Below are positions 16,069 through 24,146 of a DNA stretch of 35,947 nucleotides, one piece after another. Numbering within the stretch: position 1 is the stretch's first letter; each line of letters starts with the position of its first letter. A model generated the notes under the pieces. That model did no database searches. It had not been told where the DNA came from and saw only the letters and a list, made by a program, of their open reading frames with translations. A program made the translations under genes and the position numbers. Source of the DNA: Desulfovibrio sp. MES5. GTDB lineage: Bacteria; Desulfobacterota; Desulfovibrionia; Desulfovibrionales; Desulfovibrionaceae. The stretch is from positions 1 to 35,947 of the forward strand of contig NZ_MJUZ01000026.1 of assembly GCF_002237645.1 (NCBI RefSeq). Reading direction: 5' to 3'.

Positions 16069-16114
16069 TTGTGCAAAAAAGAACAAAATATATTTAGTTG
16101 TGTAAAAAAGAACA
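16069..16114 (+). promoter_or_regulatory. paired 17-base repeats, Rex-like
   Basis: TTGTGCAAAAAAGAACA (16069-16085) and TTGTGTAAAAAAGAACA (16098-16114) are 16/17 identical and 29 bases apart, so they face nearly the same side of the helix. Each has an imperfect dyad TTGTG-N8-AACA(A), with the length of a Rex (NADH-sensing repressor) operator. About 170 bases before an NAD(H)-linked alcohol dehydrogenase, this is a sensible but unproven match. Confidence 0.45.
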
Positions 16115-16283
16115 GATGTATTGAAGCAAAAAATAATTTAAAAGGTTTGGTAGTTACACTCTACAGCGCTTGCAATGGATTTTTCTATGCTGTAATGTCT
16201 CCCTAAAGGACGCTTTCTTATCACTGCGGCACATACATTAAGTAACTTAGGTATGTTGTGTTCGCATAACGCCAGGAGTCGCT

Positions 16284-17483
16284 ATGAGTACTGAGCTTAA
16301 AAGCATGCACATGGGCCAGATCACTTCCTTCTTCATTCCCAATGTTACCCTTGTGGGCGAGGGATGTTCCAAGGAGATTCCTGCTCGTCTTAAGAACATC
16401 GGTGGCAGCAAACCCCTGATCGTTACCGACCAGGGCATCGTCAAGGCTGGCATCCTGAAGCAGATTACCGGCATCCTTGATGCCGCAAAGATGAAGTACG
16501 CCATTTTCGATCAGACTGTGCCCAACCCCACTGACAAGAATGTGGATGCTGCTTTTGCCATGTACAAAAAGGAAAAATGTGACAGCATCATTACGCTTGG
16601 CGGCGGCAGCTCGCATGACTGCGGCAAGGGCGTGGGTTTTCTCGCTGGCAACGGCGGCAAGATTCATGACTACGAAGGCGTGGACAAGTCCTCCAAGCCC
16701 TTCCCGCCCTACGTGGCCGTCAACACCACCGCTGGTACCGCTTCTGAAATGACCCGTTTCTGCATCATCACCGACACGTCCCGCAAGGTGAAGATGGCCA
16801 TTGTTGACTGGCGCTGCACTCCTGGCGTCGCCATTGACGATCCCCTGCTCATGATGGGCATGCCCCCGGCCCTTACCGCGGCCACCGGCATGGACGCCCT
16901 GACGCATGCTGTTGAAGCCTATGTTTCCACTGCCGCCACTCCCATGACCGATGCCTGCGCCGAAAAAGCCATGGAATTTATCAACCGTTACCTGCGCCGC
17001 GCGGTTGCCAACGGTCAGGACAAAGAAGCCCGTGAAGGCATGTGCTACGCCCAGTATCTGGCCGGTATGGCCTTCAACAACGCCAGCCTGGGTCATGTTC
17101 ACGCCATGGCGCACCAGTTGGGCGGCTTCTATGACCTGCCCCATGGTGAATGTAACGCCATTCTTCTGCCGTACGTCAGTGAATACAACCGCATCGCCAC
17201 CCGCCGCCGCTTTGGCCGCATCGCCCGCATTCTCGGCGAGATCACCGATGGTCTGAGCGCTGATGAAGCTTCCAAAAAGGCCATTGCCGCCATCAATACC
17301 CTGTCGCAGGACGTGGGCATTCCTGTTGGCCTTAAGGCTCTTGGCAAGAAGTACGGCAAGGACGTGAAGGAAGAAGATATCCCCACAATGACGGCCAACG
17401 CGCAGAAGGACGCCTGCGGCCTTACCAACCCCCGTACCATGACAGACGCAGCCGTGGCCGCCATCTACAAGGCCGCCATGTAA
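16284..17483 (+). CDS. iron-containing alcohol dehydrogenase
   Basis: Group III (Fe-dependent) alcohol dehydrogenase, 399 residues, cytoplasmic. It oxidises short-chain alcohols with NAD or the reverse. The nucleotide-binding GGGSSHDCGKG is at about residue 107. Metal ligands by family position are D204 and H208 in GMDALTHAVEAY, H273 in GHVHAMAHQLGG and H287 in DLPHGECNA. AGGAG lies 7 bases before the ATG. Codon choice is more restricted than in the neighbours (many GCT, GGT, CTT, AAG), a sign of high expression, as is known for this enzyme in Desulfovibrio energy metabolism. It is a single-gene unit with a strong terminator at 17521-17566. Its long AT-rich leader with paired repeats suggests redox control. 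Confidence 0.95.
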   Translation: MSTELKSMHMGQITSFFIPNVTLVGEGCSKEIPARLKNIGGSKPLIVTDQGIVKAGILKQITGILDAAKMKYAIFDQTVPNPTDKNVDAAFAMYKKEKCDSIITLGGGSSHDCGKGVGFLAGNGGKIHDYEGVDKSSKPFPPYVAVNTTAGTASEMTRFCIITDTSRKVKMAIVDWRCTPGVAIDDPLLMMGMPPALTAATGMDALTHAVEAYVSTAATPMTDACAEKAMEFINRYLRRAVANGQDKEAREGMCYAQYLAGMAFNNASLGHVHAMAHQLGGFYDLPHGECNAILLPYVSEYNRIATRRRFGRIARILGEITDGLSADEASKKAIAAINTLSQDVGIPVGLKALGKKYGKDVKEEDIPTMTANAQKDACGLTNPRTMTDAAVAAIYKAAM

Positions 17484-17520
17484 GTTTGGAGTATAGGCGT
17501 TCTGCACTGGCAGCGCCGTA

Positions 17521-17566
17521 AAAAAGCAGACTGGCCGCCCCTTGGAGCGGTCAGTCTGCTTTTTTA
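17521..17566 (+). terminator. alcohol dehydrogenase terminator
   Basis: AGCAGACTGGCCGC (17525-17538) pairs with GCGGTCAGTCTGCT (17547-17560) with one G-U pair, and a T run follows. An A run precedes it, so it could also stop minus-strand transcripts. Confidence 0.9.
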
Positions 17567-17604
17567 TGGCTTTGGCCAGTTGAGCGCGGCATCGCGAGAA
17601 ACAA

Positions 17605-17633
17605 AGCACCACCCGCTATGCGGGTGTGGTGCT
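17605..17633. repeat. bulged 12-bp hairpin
   Basis: AGCACCACCCGC (17605-17616) pairs with GCGGGTGTGGTGCT (17620-17633) around TAT, with a two-base bulge. No T run follows. Confidence 0.5.
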
Positions 17634-17799
17634 GATTGGTCTGCCCCGGCGCGTCTGAGGGGTATTTGAGAACGTGCACCAGCCATGGTGGCGGCGTTCG
17701 TAAAGTCCGCCCAGACGTCTGACGGCAGACGAGTGAAATCGCTCTGCGTCCGGGGGGCACATGCACAGAAACCTCGTTGTAATTTATAAAAATACGCCA

Positions 17800-17871
17800 A
17801 GAGTTTTAGGCGGTGGGGGGGTGGGTGAGTGTCCCTTATGCAAAAGAGGCCCTCACCCACAAAGTATTTCA
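17800..17871 (-). repeat. dispersed intergenic repeat, copy E
   Basis: Read on the minus strand: TGAAATACTTTGTGGGTGAG, GGCCTCTTTTGCATAAGGGA, a tract of ACCCACCCCCCCACC, then GCCTAAAACTCT. It aligns with copy D end to end, in reverse orientation. Confidence 0.65.
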
Positions 17872-17978
17872 GCGTGAAGTTTTACCGTTGTCCGTTCCAG
17901 AATGCTGGTCTCTTCTGCACAAAGTATTGCAACGAGCATTGCTCTGGCAAGAATCGCCCCAAAGGGGAGCCTGTAATC

Positions 17979-18014
17979 AAAAATCCCCCGGCAAGAGCAC
18001 TGCCGGGGGATTTT
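17979..18014 (-). terminator. dapA terminator
   Basis: AAAATCCCCCGGCA (17980-17993) pairs perfectly with TGCCGGGGGATTTT (18001-18014). On the minus strand the stem is followed by TTTTTGATT, so it ends dapA transcription; a T run on the plus side makes it usable both ways. Confidence 0.88.
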
Positions 18015-18100
18015 GTTTTACGGACTCCCGTAAGACGGGGTCTAGCGCTTGACGCTGCGCCGAATATCTTCAGCCTGGCGCATTTCAAAGCTAATCTGGC

Positions 18101-18979
18101 CTAGATGAGTTTCATCTGGCGCAACACCGGAACAAGCTTTTCTTTGGCTGCTGCGCCCAGAGGGCAAAGCGGCAGGCGCAGCTCGGCTTCCATCTTGCCC
18201 ATGAGGTGCAGGGCCGTCTTGGCCGGGATGGGATTGCTTTCAAAGAACATGGCTTCGTGCAGCGGGAAAAGTTCATGATGGATACGCGCGGCCCCGGCAA
18301 CGTCGCCCTTGCGGAAGGCATTGACCATGGCGGCCATGCGGCCAGGCACAAGGTTGGACGTAACGGAAATGACGCCATGACCGCCCAGGGCCATGAGGGG
18401 CAGGGCGGTGAAGTCATCACCGGAAAGCACGCTGAACCCCTGAGGGCAGCTGGACAGGGTTTTGCTGCCCTGGGCCATGTCGCCGGTAGCTTCCTTGACG
18501 CCCACAATGTGGGGGAAAGCCTTGGCCAGGCGAGCCAGAGTTTCCGGCAACAGGTTGCACCCCGTTCTGCCAGGCACGTTGTAGGGCACAAGCGGGATGT
18601 CCACGGCTTCGGCTATGGCCTTGTAGTGCTGGAACAGCCCTTCCTGGGTCGGTTTGTTGTAATAGGGGGTGATGAGCAACGCTCCGTTGGCCCCGGCTTT
18701 TTTGGCGAAGCGGGTCAGGCGGATGGCTTCGAGCGTGTTGTTTGAGCCAGCCCCGGCCAGAACGGGAACTCGCCCCTTGGCCTGATCGATGCAGATTTCA
18801 ATGACCCTTTCGTGTTCTTCGTGGCTGAGGGTGGCGGATTCGCCGGTGGTGCCGCAGGGCACCAGGCCATGAATACCTTCAGTGATCTGGAATTCAATGA
18901 AGTTTCGGTAGGCCTCCTCGTCAAGGGCATTGTTCTTGAAGGGGGTGACAAGCGCTGTCATAGCACCGGAAAACAGCAT
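18101..18979 (-). CDS. dapA: 4-hydroxy-tetrahydrodipicolinate synthase
   Basis: Condenses pyruvate with aspartate semialdehyde, the first step committed to lysine and meso-diaminopimelate for the cell wall. Cytoplasmic (beta/alpha)8 barrel. 292 residues, the same as E. coli DapA. The Schiff-base lysine is K162 in GVKEATGD and the catalytic tyrosine is Y133 in VPYNVPGRTG; the substrate loop PCGTTGESATL is present. The start at 18979 has AAGGAG close upstream, while the longer frame adds 36 unrelated residues. It is downstream of the HU/IHF-like gene on the same strand, with a hairpin-rich 114-base gap that may affect its translation. Confidence 0.96.
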   Translation of the reverse strand: MLFSGAMTALVTPFKNNALDEEAYRNFIEFQITEGIHGLVPCGTTGESATLSHEEHERVIEICIDQAKGRVPVLAGAGSNNTLEAIRLTRFAKKAGANGALLITPYYNKPTQEGLFQHYKAIAEAVDIPLVPYNVPGRTGCNLLPETLARLAKAFPHIVGVKEATGDMAQGSKTLSSCPQGFSVLSGDDFTALPLMALGGHGVISVTSNLVPGRMAAMVNAFRKGDVAGAARIHHELFPLHEAMFFESNPIPAKTALHLMGKMEAELRLPLCPLGAAAKEKLVPVLRQMKLI

Positions 18980-18984
18980 GACGG

Positions 18985-19077
18985 TCTCCTTGGCGCGCTT
19001 TGCGCGCCTATGGATGGCCGAACGCCGAGAATGAAGGTACACCTTCATCCCGTTCGGCTCAGATTGCGGCAAAGCCG
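18985..19077 (-). promoter_or_regulatory. three-hairpin leader of dapA
   Basis: Between the HU-like stop and dapA there are GCGGC-AAA-GCCGC (19065-19077), a long stem CGTTCGGC/GCCGAACG (19017-19058) with an inner ATGAAGGT/ACCTTCAT, and GGCGCGC-TTT-GCGCGCC (about 18993-19008) that directly borders the AAGGAG. It is too short for the known lysine riboswitch. No T run follows the stems. Confidence 0.5.
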
Positions 19078-19093
19078 CGTTATGCAACTATGC

Positions 19094-19369
19094 CTATTGA
19101 TTTATAAATTCTTTCAGTTCCTTGCCAGCGCGAAAAAAGGGCAGACGTTTCGAGGACACGGTGACGCTTTCCCCAGTCTTGGGGTTGCGACCCGCATAGC
19201 CCTCATACTCTTTGATTTTAAAGCTGCCAAAGCCGCGAATTTCAATGCGCTCTCCGGCAAGCAGGGACTGCTTCATGGCGTCAAAAAAGGTGTTTACCAC
19301 CATTGACGCATCATCAAAGGGGATATTGGTTTCGTCGGCCAGCGCCTTGATAAGTTCGCTTTTGTTCAT
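19094..19369 (-). CDS. HU/IHF-family DNA-binding protein
   Basis: Small histone-like protein that bends and compacts DNA, 91 residues, the normal length. The N-terminus MNKSELIKALADETN is typical of the dimer core; IEIRGFGSF marks the turn into the arm, and the arm tip has GRNPKTGE with the DNA-intercalating proline. PFFRAGKELKEFIN is the classic C-terminus. ATG at 19369 is preferred because GGAGG lies 5 bases upstream; GTG at 19372 is too close. I cannot separate HU from IHF alpha/beta by eye. The position upstream of dapA need not imply a shared role. Confidence 0.93.
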   Translation of the reverse strand: MNKSELIKALADETNIPFDDASMVVNTFFDAMKQSLLAGERIEIRGFGSFKIKEYEGYAGRNPKTGESVTVSSKRLPFFRAGKELKEFINQ

Positions 19370-19601
19370 CACGCCTCCGTAACTGCGTTATGTTACTCGC
19401 GGAAGCATTCTGCCTGAAACGGTAGGGATCGTCCAGTATCTTAGCGGTATTGCTGGCAATTTTTTGTGTTCGCCGCAATCCGCCCCGTACTTCAAAGCCC
19501 GAATGCTAAGGAGAGTCAACAATAGGCATCTATTGCTAATTCAAACCTATACCTTTTATGCAGCAAGGTAAACAGTCCACGCAGGCTTTTTACGCTCTTC
19601 T

Positions 19602-20414
19602 TCAGTGTTTATCAGGGAGCGGCTGCAGAATTTTTCGGGGGGCCAGCCAGTCGGCCATGCCCAGGCGTAGCCTTTGCAGGCGTGAAGCCAGGTTGTGTAT
19701 GTCCTGGGCCGCAGGGCAGCCTGGGGCGTAGTACATGAGGGGCTGCTGGCGGCAGACGGCTTCGGGCAGTTTCTTGTCGTTGCGGATGTGCCCCAGCAGC
19801 ACGGGCTCAAGATGCAGAAAATGGCGGCAGGCGCCGTGCAGCTTGTCAAAGGAGGACTTGGCCTCGCTGGCGGAAGCAACCTGGTTGACGATGACCATAA
19901 AGTCGCGCAGCCCGTAACGGGCGTTGAGCACCTTGATGAGCGCGTAGCTGTCGGTCAGGGATGTGGGTTCCGGGGTGATGACCACAATGCGCATGGCCGC
20001 CATGGAGGCGAAGGTCTGCACTGTGCCGGAAATGCCCGCGCCCACGTCCATGAAAACATAATCGTACCGGCTCAGTTCGGGCTCAAGGCGGGCCAGCAGC
20101 ACATCCCGCATGTCGGGCTGCAGTTCAGTAAGCTCTGGCACGCCCGAGGCGGCAGGCAGCACGTCAAAGCCCTCGGGCTCGACAGAATGCAGCACGTCGC
20201 GGATGCTCGCTTCGCCCAGCAGGGCGTTTTGCAGGTTGCCCTCAGGCGTGATGCCCAGCAATACGTCCATGTTGGCAAGTCCCAGGTCGCAGTCCATGAG
20301 CAGGTTTTTAAAACCCATCTGGAACAGAGCGCAGGCCAGATTGAGCGAAATATTGGTTTTTCCGACCCCGCCCTTGCCGCTCAGCAGGACCACGCTCAAG
20401 GTTTTATTTGCCAT
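19602..20414 (-). CDS. MinD/FlhG-like ATPase
   Basis: P-loop ATPase of the MinD/ParA superfamily, 270 residues. The deviant Walker A motif KGGVGKT is at 14-20, the switch DCDLGLANMD at about 41-50 and Walker B-like DYVFMDVGAG near 125. The sequence looks closest to FlhG/FleN and MinD proteins that place flagella or division machinery. It lacks the DQA-type N-terminal helix of canonical FlhG. The tail NLASRLQRLRLGMADWL is amphipathic and could touch membrane. Its ATG overlaps the stop of the degenerate GGDEF gene by one base (TGATG), so translation is probably coupled. The cellular target is not known. Confidence 0.85.
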   Translation of the reverse strand: MANKTLSVVLLSGKGGVGKTNISLNLACALFQMGFKNLLMDCDLGLANMDVLLGITPEGNLQNALLGEASIRDVLHSVEPEGFDVLPAASGVPELTELQPDMRDVLLARLEPELSRYDYVFMDVGAGISGTVQTFASMAAMRIVVITPEPTSLTDSYALIKVLNARYGLRDFMVIVNQVASASEAKSSFDKLHGACRHFLHLEPVLLGHIRNDKKLPEAVCRQQPLMYYAPGCPAAQDIHNLASRLQRLRLGMADWLAPRKILQPLPDKH

Positions 20415-21238
20415 CAGTTGTTTCTCCCGAAGAAAAGAAAGCGTTTTTCGCTGGAATGAACCAGGCTTGCCCGTTCTTCCAGGCTTGCGCCGCCCGCAAG
20501 GCAGATATGGCCGCTTTGTTGCGACAGCGCGTTTTTCAGGGCGTCTTCTGCCTGGGTCAGCAGGGATTGGGCGGTGGCGCCAGTTCCCGGATTAATGCAG
20601 GCAATGCCAAGAGCGCACACAGGGGCGCTGTTGGCCAGCGCCGTGTTGCGCAGTCCGACCTGGCAGACAAAGGCTTTTTGTATCTGGTCTGCCAGCAGTC
20701 GCGCCCGCAAGGGGTTCACCCCTGGCAACAGCAGGGAATAGCGCCCCCCCGCCACATGGCTGAGGCTGTCGCAGGCTTCGCTGTGTTCACGCAAGGCGGC
20801 GGCCAGGGCCGCATCAAGCTGCTCAAGCTCTTCCCGTTCCCACTGCGTGCGTGCCGCGCCTCTGTTTGTGATATCGGCGTATATCAGGCAAAGGTCGCCC
20901 CCAGAACGTGAAAAACGCAGTACTTCACGCTGGATCTGATCCAGAAAAAGCCTGTTGATGAGCACGTTGACCATCTGGGTCGGCAGTTCGGGCCAGCCGT
21001 CAGGCATGCCCTCGGGCAGGGTTGCCCCGGCCACGGGCAGCACGCACCATCTGCTTTCCGCGTAGTCGCGGCAGAAACTCTGCCAGCGGTCGGGGCTGAA
21101 GCCCGACAAAAGGCGGGCCACCAGCACGGTGTGCGGCACATGGTCCCCAGCGTCGGGCGCGGGATCGTCCGCCGCGCCCGCCTTGCGCAGGGCCAGCAGT
21201 TCGCGCGCCAGGGCGTCAAGTTCAGCGTTGCTGCTCAT
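20414..21238 (-). CDS. degenerate GGDEF-domain protein
   Basis: 274 residues starting at the ATG at 21238, which lies within the end of prfB (17-base overlap). Longer frames only read prfB out of frame. The first 100 residues have no recognised domain. The C-terminal part follows the layout of a diguanylate cyclase domain: GGDLCLIYADITN at the position of the substrate aspartate, then a helix, then GGRYSLLLPG where GG(D/E)EF is expected (G164-S168), then a helix with RLLADQI and a final helix. The catalytic acidic residues are absent, so cyclase activity is unlikely; binding or scaffold roles are more likely. Coupled to the MinD-like gene. No clear ribosome binding site, which fits coupling to prfB. 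Confidence 0.75.
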   Translation of the reverse strand: MSSNAELDALARELLALRKAGAADDPAPDAGDHVPHTVLVARLLSGFSPDRWQSFCRDYAESRWCVLPVAGATLPEGMPDGWPELPTQMVNVLINRLFLDQIQREVLRFSRSGGDLCLIYADITNRGAARTQWEREELEQLDAALAAALREHSEACDSLSHVAGGRYSLLLPGVNPLRARLLADQIQKAFVCQVGLRNTALANSAPVCALGIACINPGTGATAQSLLTQAEDALKNALSQQSGHICLAGGASLEERASLVHSSEKRFLFFGRNN

Positions 21239-22335
21239 GGCGATACAAAAGGTAGTCGTGTTGGAAGGCATCGATATGGCCGTCCAGAACTGCGTCCACA
21301 TCGCCCACTTCAGTGCCCGTGCGGTGGTCCTTGACCAGGCGGTACGGTTGCAGCGTATACGTGCGTATCTGGCTGCCAAAGGCTATGGCGTCCTTGCCCG
21401 CGTACTGGGCCTGACGGGCCGCGTCGCGTTTTTCAAGCTCCATGTTGTAAAGGCGGGCGCGCAGAACGCGCAGAGCGGTTTCCTTGTTGTGGTGCTGCGA
21501 CTTTTCATTCTGGCACTGGGCCGAGATGCCCGTGGGAATGTGGGTAATGCGCACCGCCGAGCTTGTGGTGTTGACGCTCTGGCCGCCGGGGCCGCTGGAG
21601 CGGAAAATGTCCACGCGCAGGTCGGCTTCCTTGATATCCAGTTCGATATCGTCGCCGGCGTCGGGGATGACGTCCACCGAGGCAAAGGACGTGTGCCTGC
21701 GGCCCGAAGAATCAAAGGGAGAAATGCGGATAAGGCGGTGGATGCCGCGCTCGCTCTTGAGAAAGCCAAAGGCGTGGGGACCGGATATGCGCAGGGTAAC
21801 GCTCTTGATTCCCGCTTCATCGCCGGGCAGAAAATCCATTTCCTCAACCTTGTAGTCGTGGTCGGCGGCCCAGCGGGTGTACATGCGCAGCAGCATTTCG
21901 GCCCAGTCCTGCGACTCGGTGCCGCCAGCGCCGGGGTGGATTTCAAGTATGGCGTCCTGATTGTCTTCCTCGGCGGAAAGCAGCATCACAAGCTCGGTCT
22001 CGTCCAGCAGCGCGGTCAGCTCTTTTTGCTGGTTGGCCAGAGATTCGAGCGCTTCGGGATCTTCGCTTTCAGTGGCAAGGGCCAGCCATTCGTTCATGTC
22101 GTCATGGCAGGTTTTGAGCCTGTTCAGGCGGCCAACCTCATCCTCAAGACGGCGTTTTTCCTGAAGAACAGGCGTAAGGGCCTCTGGCTTGTCCCAGGCG
22201 CCTGGGCGTGAAATTTCTGTTTCTATGGCTTGCAGCCTTTTTTCGCTGGCCGCAACGTCAAAGTCGCCCCCAAAGGGAGGAAAAACGTTGGGTAAGCGGA
22301 TTGCAGGCGGCGCGAAGATCTGAAAGTTGCAACAT
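21222..22335 (-). CDS. prfB: peptide chain release factor 2, programmed +1 frameshift
   Basis: RF2 recognises UGA and UAA and releases the peptide. The frame starts at ATG 22335 (MLQLSDLRAACNPL...), reads 25 codons to CTT, meets an in-frame TGA (22260-22258), and continues after a +1 shift as DVAASEKRLQ, giving 370 residues. The slip site CTT-TGA-C with GGGGG three bases before CTT matches the known prfB autoregulatory signal. The GGQ motif is at 250-252, and the tripeptide anticodon SPF is in RISPFDSS. Gene order on the strand is lnt, 68 bases, prfB, degenerate GGDEF gene (overlapping). No clear Shine-Dalgarno lies before ATG 22335. A single-frame call would give a false N-terminus. Confidence 0.95.
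22258..22271 (-). promoter_or_regulatory. prfB +1 frameshift signal
   Basis: On the minus strand: GGGGG (22271-22267), CGA, CTT (22263-22261), TGA (22260-22258) followed by C. The internal Shine-Dalgarno-like run, three-base spacing, CTT slip codon and TGAC context are those of the RF2 feedback loop: low RF2 lets the ribosome slip and make more RF2. Confidence 0.95.
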
Positions 22336-22403
22336 GACGGGTCGATTGGTTGAAGGTGTATCCGGCTTGCGCCGGCAGCGACCATAAGGGGCGCCGATCA
22401 ATT

Positions 22404-24146
22404 TCAGGCGTCGGAATTGCGCCGTGACCTGCCGCGACAGCCCGGCAAAAGCAGAACGCCCAGCAGGGCGGCGGCTACGGGCAGGGGCCAGGGCCACAGG
22501 CGGTGGTACAGGCTGGGCGCGCTTTCAAGCGCGGCACGTCCCCAGAGCGCCTGTTCCCTGAACTGTGCGCCGTGCATGGTCAGACGCCCGCGGGCATCCA
22601 CCACCACGGAAATACCGGTGTTGGTGCCGCGCAGTATCCAGCGGTTTTGTTCAATGGCGCGGAGCGCTGTCAGATACAGGTGCTGGCGCGGAGCTGGAGT
22701 TGCGCCGAACCAGCCGTCGTTACTGATGTCAACCAGGATGTTGGCGCCATCCTCGACCCGTGCCTGCGCCAGCCAGGGAAATATGCCTTCATAGCAAATG
22801 AGCATGCCCATAGCAAGATTGCCGTAGCGCAGGGGCGCGATGGCCGTGCCTGTCTGGTAGACGCCAACGCCCTGCAGCAGGGCTTCAAGAAAGCTCCAGT
22901 TGAGCCATTCCGGCAGGTATTCGCCAAAAGGAACCAGATGCTCCTTGTCGTAGTATCCGGCCACAGCGCCGTCGGGCGGCGTCAGCAGAAAGGCGCGGTT
23001 AAAAACGTCAGGCTCTTTTTTGTCAGCGCGTCGCTCCAGGCCTGGCGCGCCCACAAGCAGGGGGCTGCCGGTGACGGCTGGCAACTGCCGTACTCTGGGG
23101 GAATGCAGCTGATTGGTCTCAAAAAAGAAGGGCAAGGCCGTTTCGGGCCAGATGATAAGCGGATGCTCCCCAGGCCGCTGCGCCAGGGCATCGTAGGTGA
23201 GGCGCAGATACAGATCGACGGTCTGACGCTGGAACGCGGGCAGCCACTTCTGGTTCTGGTCCACATTGCCTTCCACAAACAGGGCCTGCACGCTTTGCGG
23301 CCCCACAGGGTCGGCATTCAGGGGCTGCTGGTGCAGCCGCAGCGCGCCGTAGCCCAGCAGCAGGCAGGTCATGGCAAGACCGCAGACAAGGCTGGCGGGC
23401 CGCCATGATTTTTTTACGCCAAGGCCGGAGTTGCCGGGCGTGTCAGAGGCTGCGGCAATGTCTTCCGCGCCTTGCTCTGTGCTGCCTTTTCCGCCATCTT
23501 TTCCGCCGTTTTTACAGGACGGCGCCTTGGGGCAGGGTGCGGCAGGGTGCGGCAGCAGGGCCAGGGCGCACAGAAGGGCGGCGATGACCCAGAGGCCGGA
23601 CAGGCCGTACGCGCCCACCGTGTCAGCGCCCTGCACCAACAGGGGCCACGCGGCAAGCGCGCCTGAAAGCTCCAGCCAGGGAAAGCCCAGAGCCAGAGCG
23701 TACACAGCCTCAAGCACATACCACAAAAGGCCCAGCATCACGGCCCACAAGATGGGGGGGCGGTGACGCAGCAAGCGCGCCGCCACGGCGAACAGCCCCC
23801 CGGCGCTGGAAATACAGGCGACGATGAAAAGGGCGCAGGGTATGGCCAGAAGCCACGGCAGGCCGCCCACATTGTGCACGGGCATGCTGAGCCAGTAGAG
23901 GGCCGCCATGCCCCCGGCCAGACTGCTCAGCCAGCCCCGGCGCAGCGCAGCCCCCGACGTGGGGGCGTACAGGCCGAGCCAGGCCAGGGCCATCGGCCAC
24001 AGCAGAACCAGCGGCGGCAGGCCTGCCAGGTCGTTGGGAAAGCCCAGCCAGATGCCTGCAGCGCCCACAATGCCTGTAAACAGCGCGGAGCTGTCAGGCC
24101 GGAATGCGGGGGCCAGCGTAGGACTCATACTCTGGGTACGGCTCAT
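22404..24146 (-). CDS. lnt: apolipoprotein N-acyltransferase
   Basis: Inner-membrane enzyme that adds the third acyl chain to lipoproteins, completing their maturation. 580 residues, longer than the usual 510-520. The N-terminal half has about six membrane helices; the C-terminal half is the nitrilase-like domain with catalytic Glu335 (WPETA), Lys401 (YDKEHLVPFGE) and Cys451 (ICYEGIFP). Spacing between them is almost the same as in E. coli (67/50 versus 68/52). A helix closes the protein. The extra length is mainly a hydrophilic linker (KNGGKDGGKGSTEQGAED and on) between the last helix of the first half and the nitrilase domain. Its ATG overlaps the CorC-like stop by four bases (ATGA), as in many bacteria where lnt follows corC. 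Confidence 0.96.
   Translation of the reverse strand: MSRTQSMSPTLAPAFRPDSSALFTGIVGAAGIWLGFPNDLAGLPPLVLLWPMALAWLGLYAPTSGAALRRGWLSSLAGGMAALYWLSMPVHNVGGLPWLLAIPCALFIVACISSAGGLFAVAARLLRHRPPILWAVMLGLLWYVLEAVYALALGFPWLELSGALAAWPLLVQGADTVGAYGLSGLWVIAALLCALALLPHPAAPCPKAPSCKNGGKDGGKGSTEQGAEDIAAASDTPGNSGLGVKKSWRPASLVCGLAMTCLLLGYGALRLHQQPLNADPVGPQSVQALFVEGNVDQNQKWLPAFQRQTVDLYLRLTYDALAQRPGEHPLIIWPETALPFFFETNQLHSPRVRQLPAVTGSPLLVGAPGLERRADKKEPDVFNRAFLLTPPDGAVAGYYDKEHLVPFGEYLPEWLNWSFLEALLQGVGVYQTGTAIAPLRYGNLAMGMLICYEGIFPWLAQARVEDGANILVDISNDGWFGATPAPRQHLYLTALRAIEQNRWILRGTNTGISVVVDARGRLTMHGAQFREQALWGRAALESAPSLYHRLWPWPLPVAAALLGVLLLPGCRGRSRRNSDA

Larger units (their letters stand above)
14732..16283. other. 1.5-kb gene-free spacer before the alcohol dehydrogenase
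   Basis: Holds repeat copy D and a related stem CACCTTT...AAGGGTG followed by CATCCTCC (14833-14857). A GC-rich middle follows, whose frames (such as 15400-15837) lack ribosome binding sites and look random. The last 400 bases are an AT-rich promoter region with a perfect palindrome TTTTATTAATAAAA (15991-16004) and paired 17-base repeats (16069-16114). A TTG-started frame at 16018-16206 overlaps the repeats and is not supported. Confidence 0.5.
17484..18100. other. convergent spacer between adh and dapA
   Basis: Holds the adh terminator, a bulged 12-bp hairpin, repeat copy E on the minus strand and the dapA terminator. No gene is supported. Confidence 0.6.

Noticed and set aside
16018..16206. 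62-codon plus frame over the paired repeats
   Set aside because: TTG start, no ribosome binding site; the internal similarity comes from the operator-like repeats.
16221..17612. 463-codon minus frame opposite the alcohol dehydrogenase
   Set aside because: The enzyme is certain on the plus strand; the minus frame reads Gly/His-rich without motifs.
18985..19077. Lysine riboswitch before dapA
   Set aside because: Far too short and lacks the conserved multi-helix core.
22258..22385. Frame-broken prfB pseudogene
   Set aside because: The in-frame TGA is the programmed frameshift with all its signals in place.
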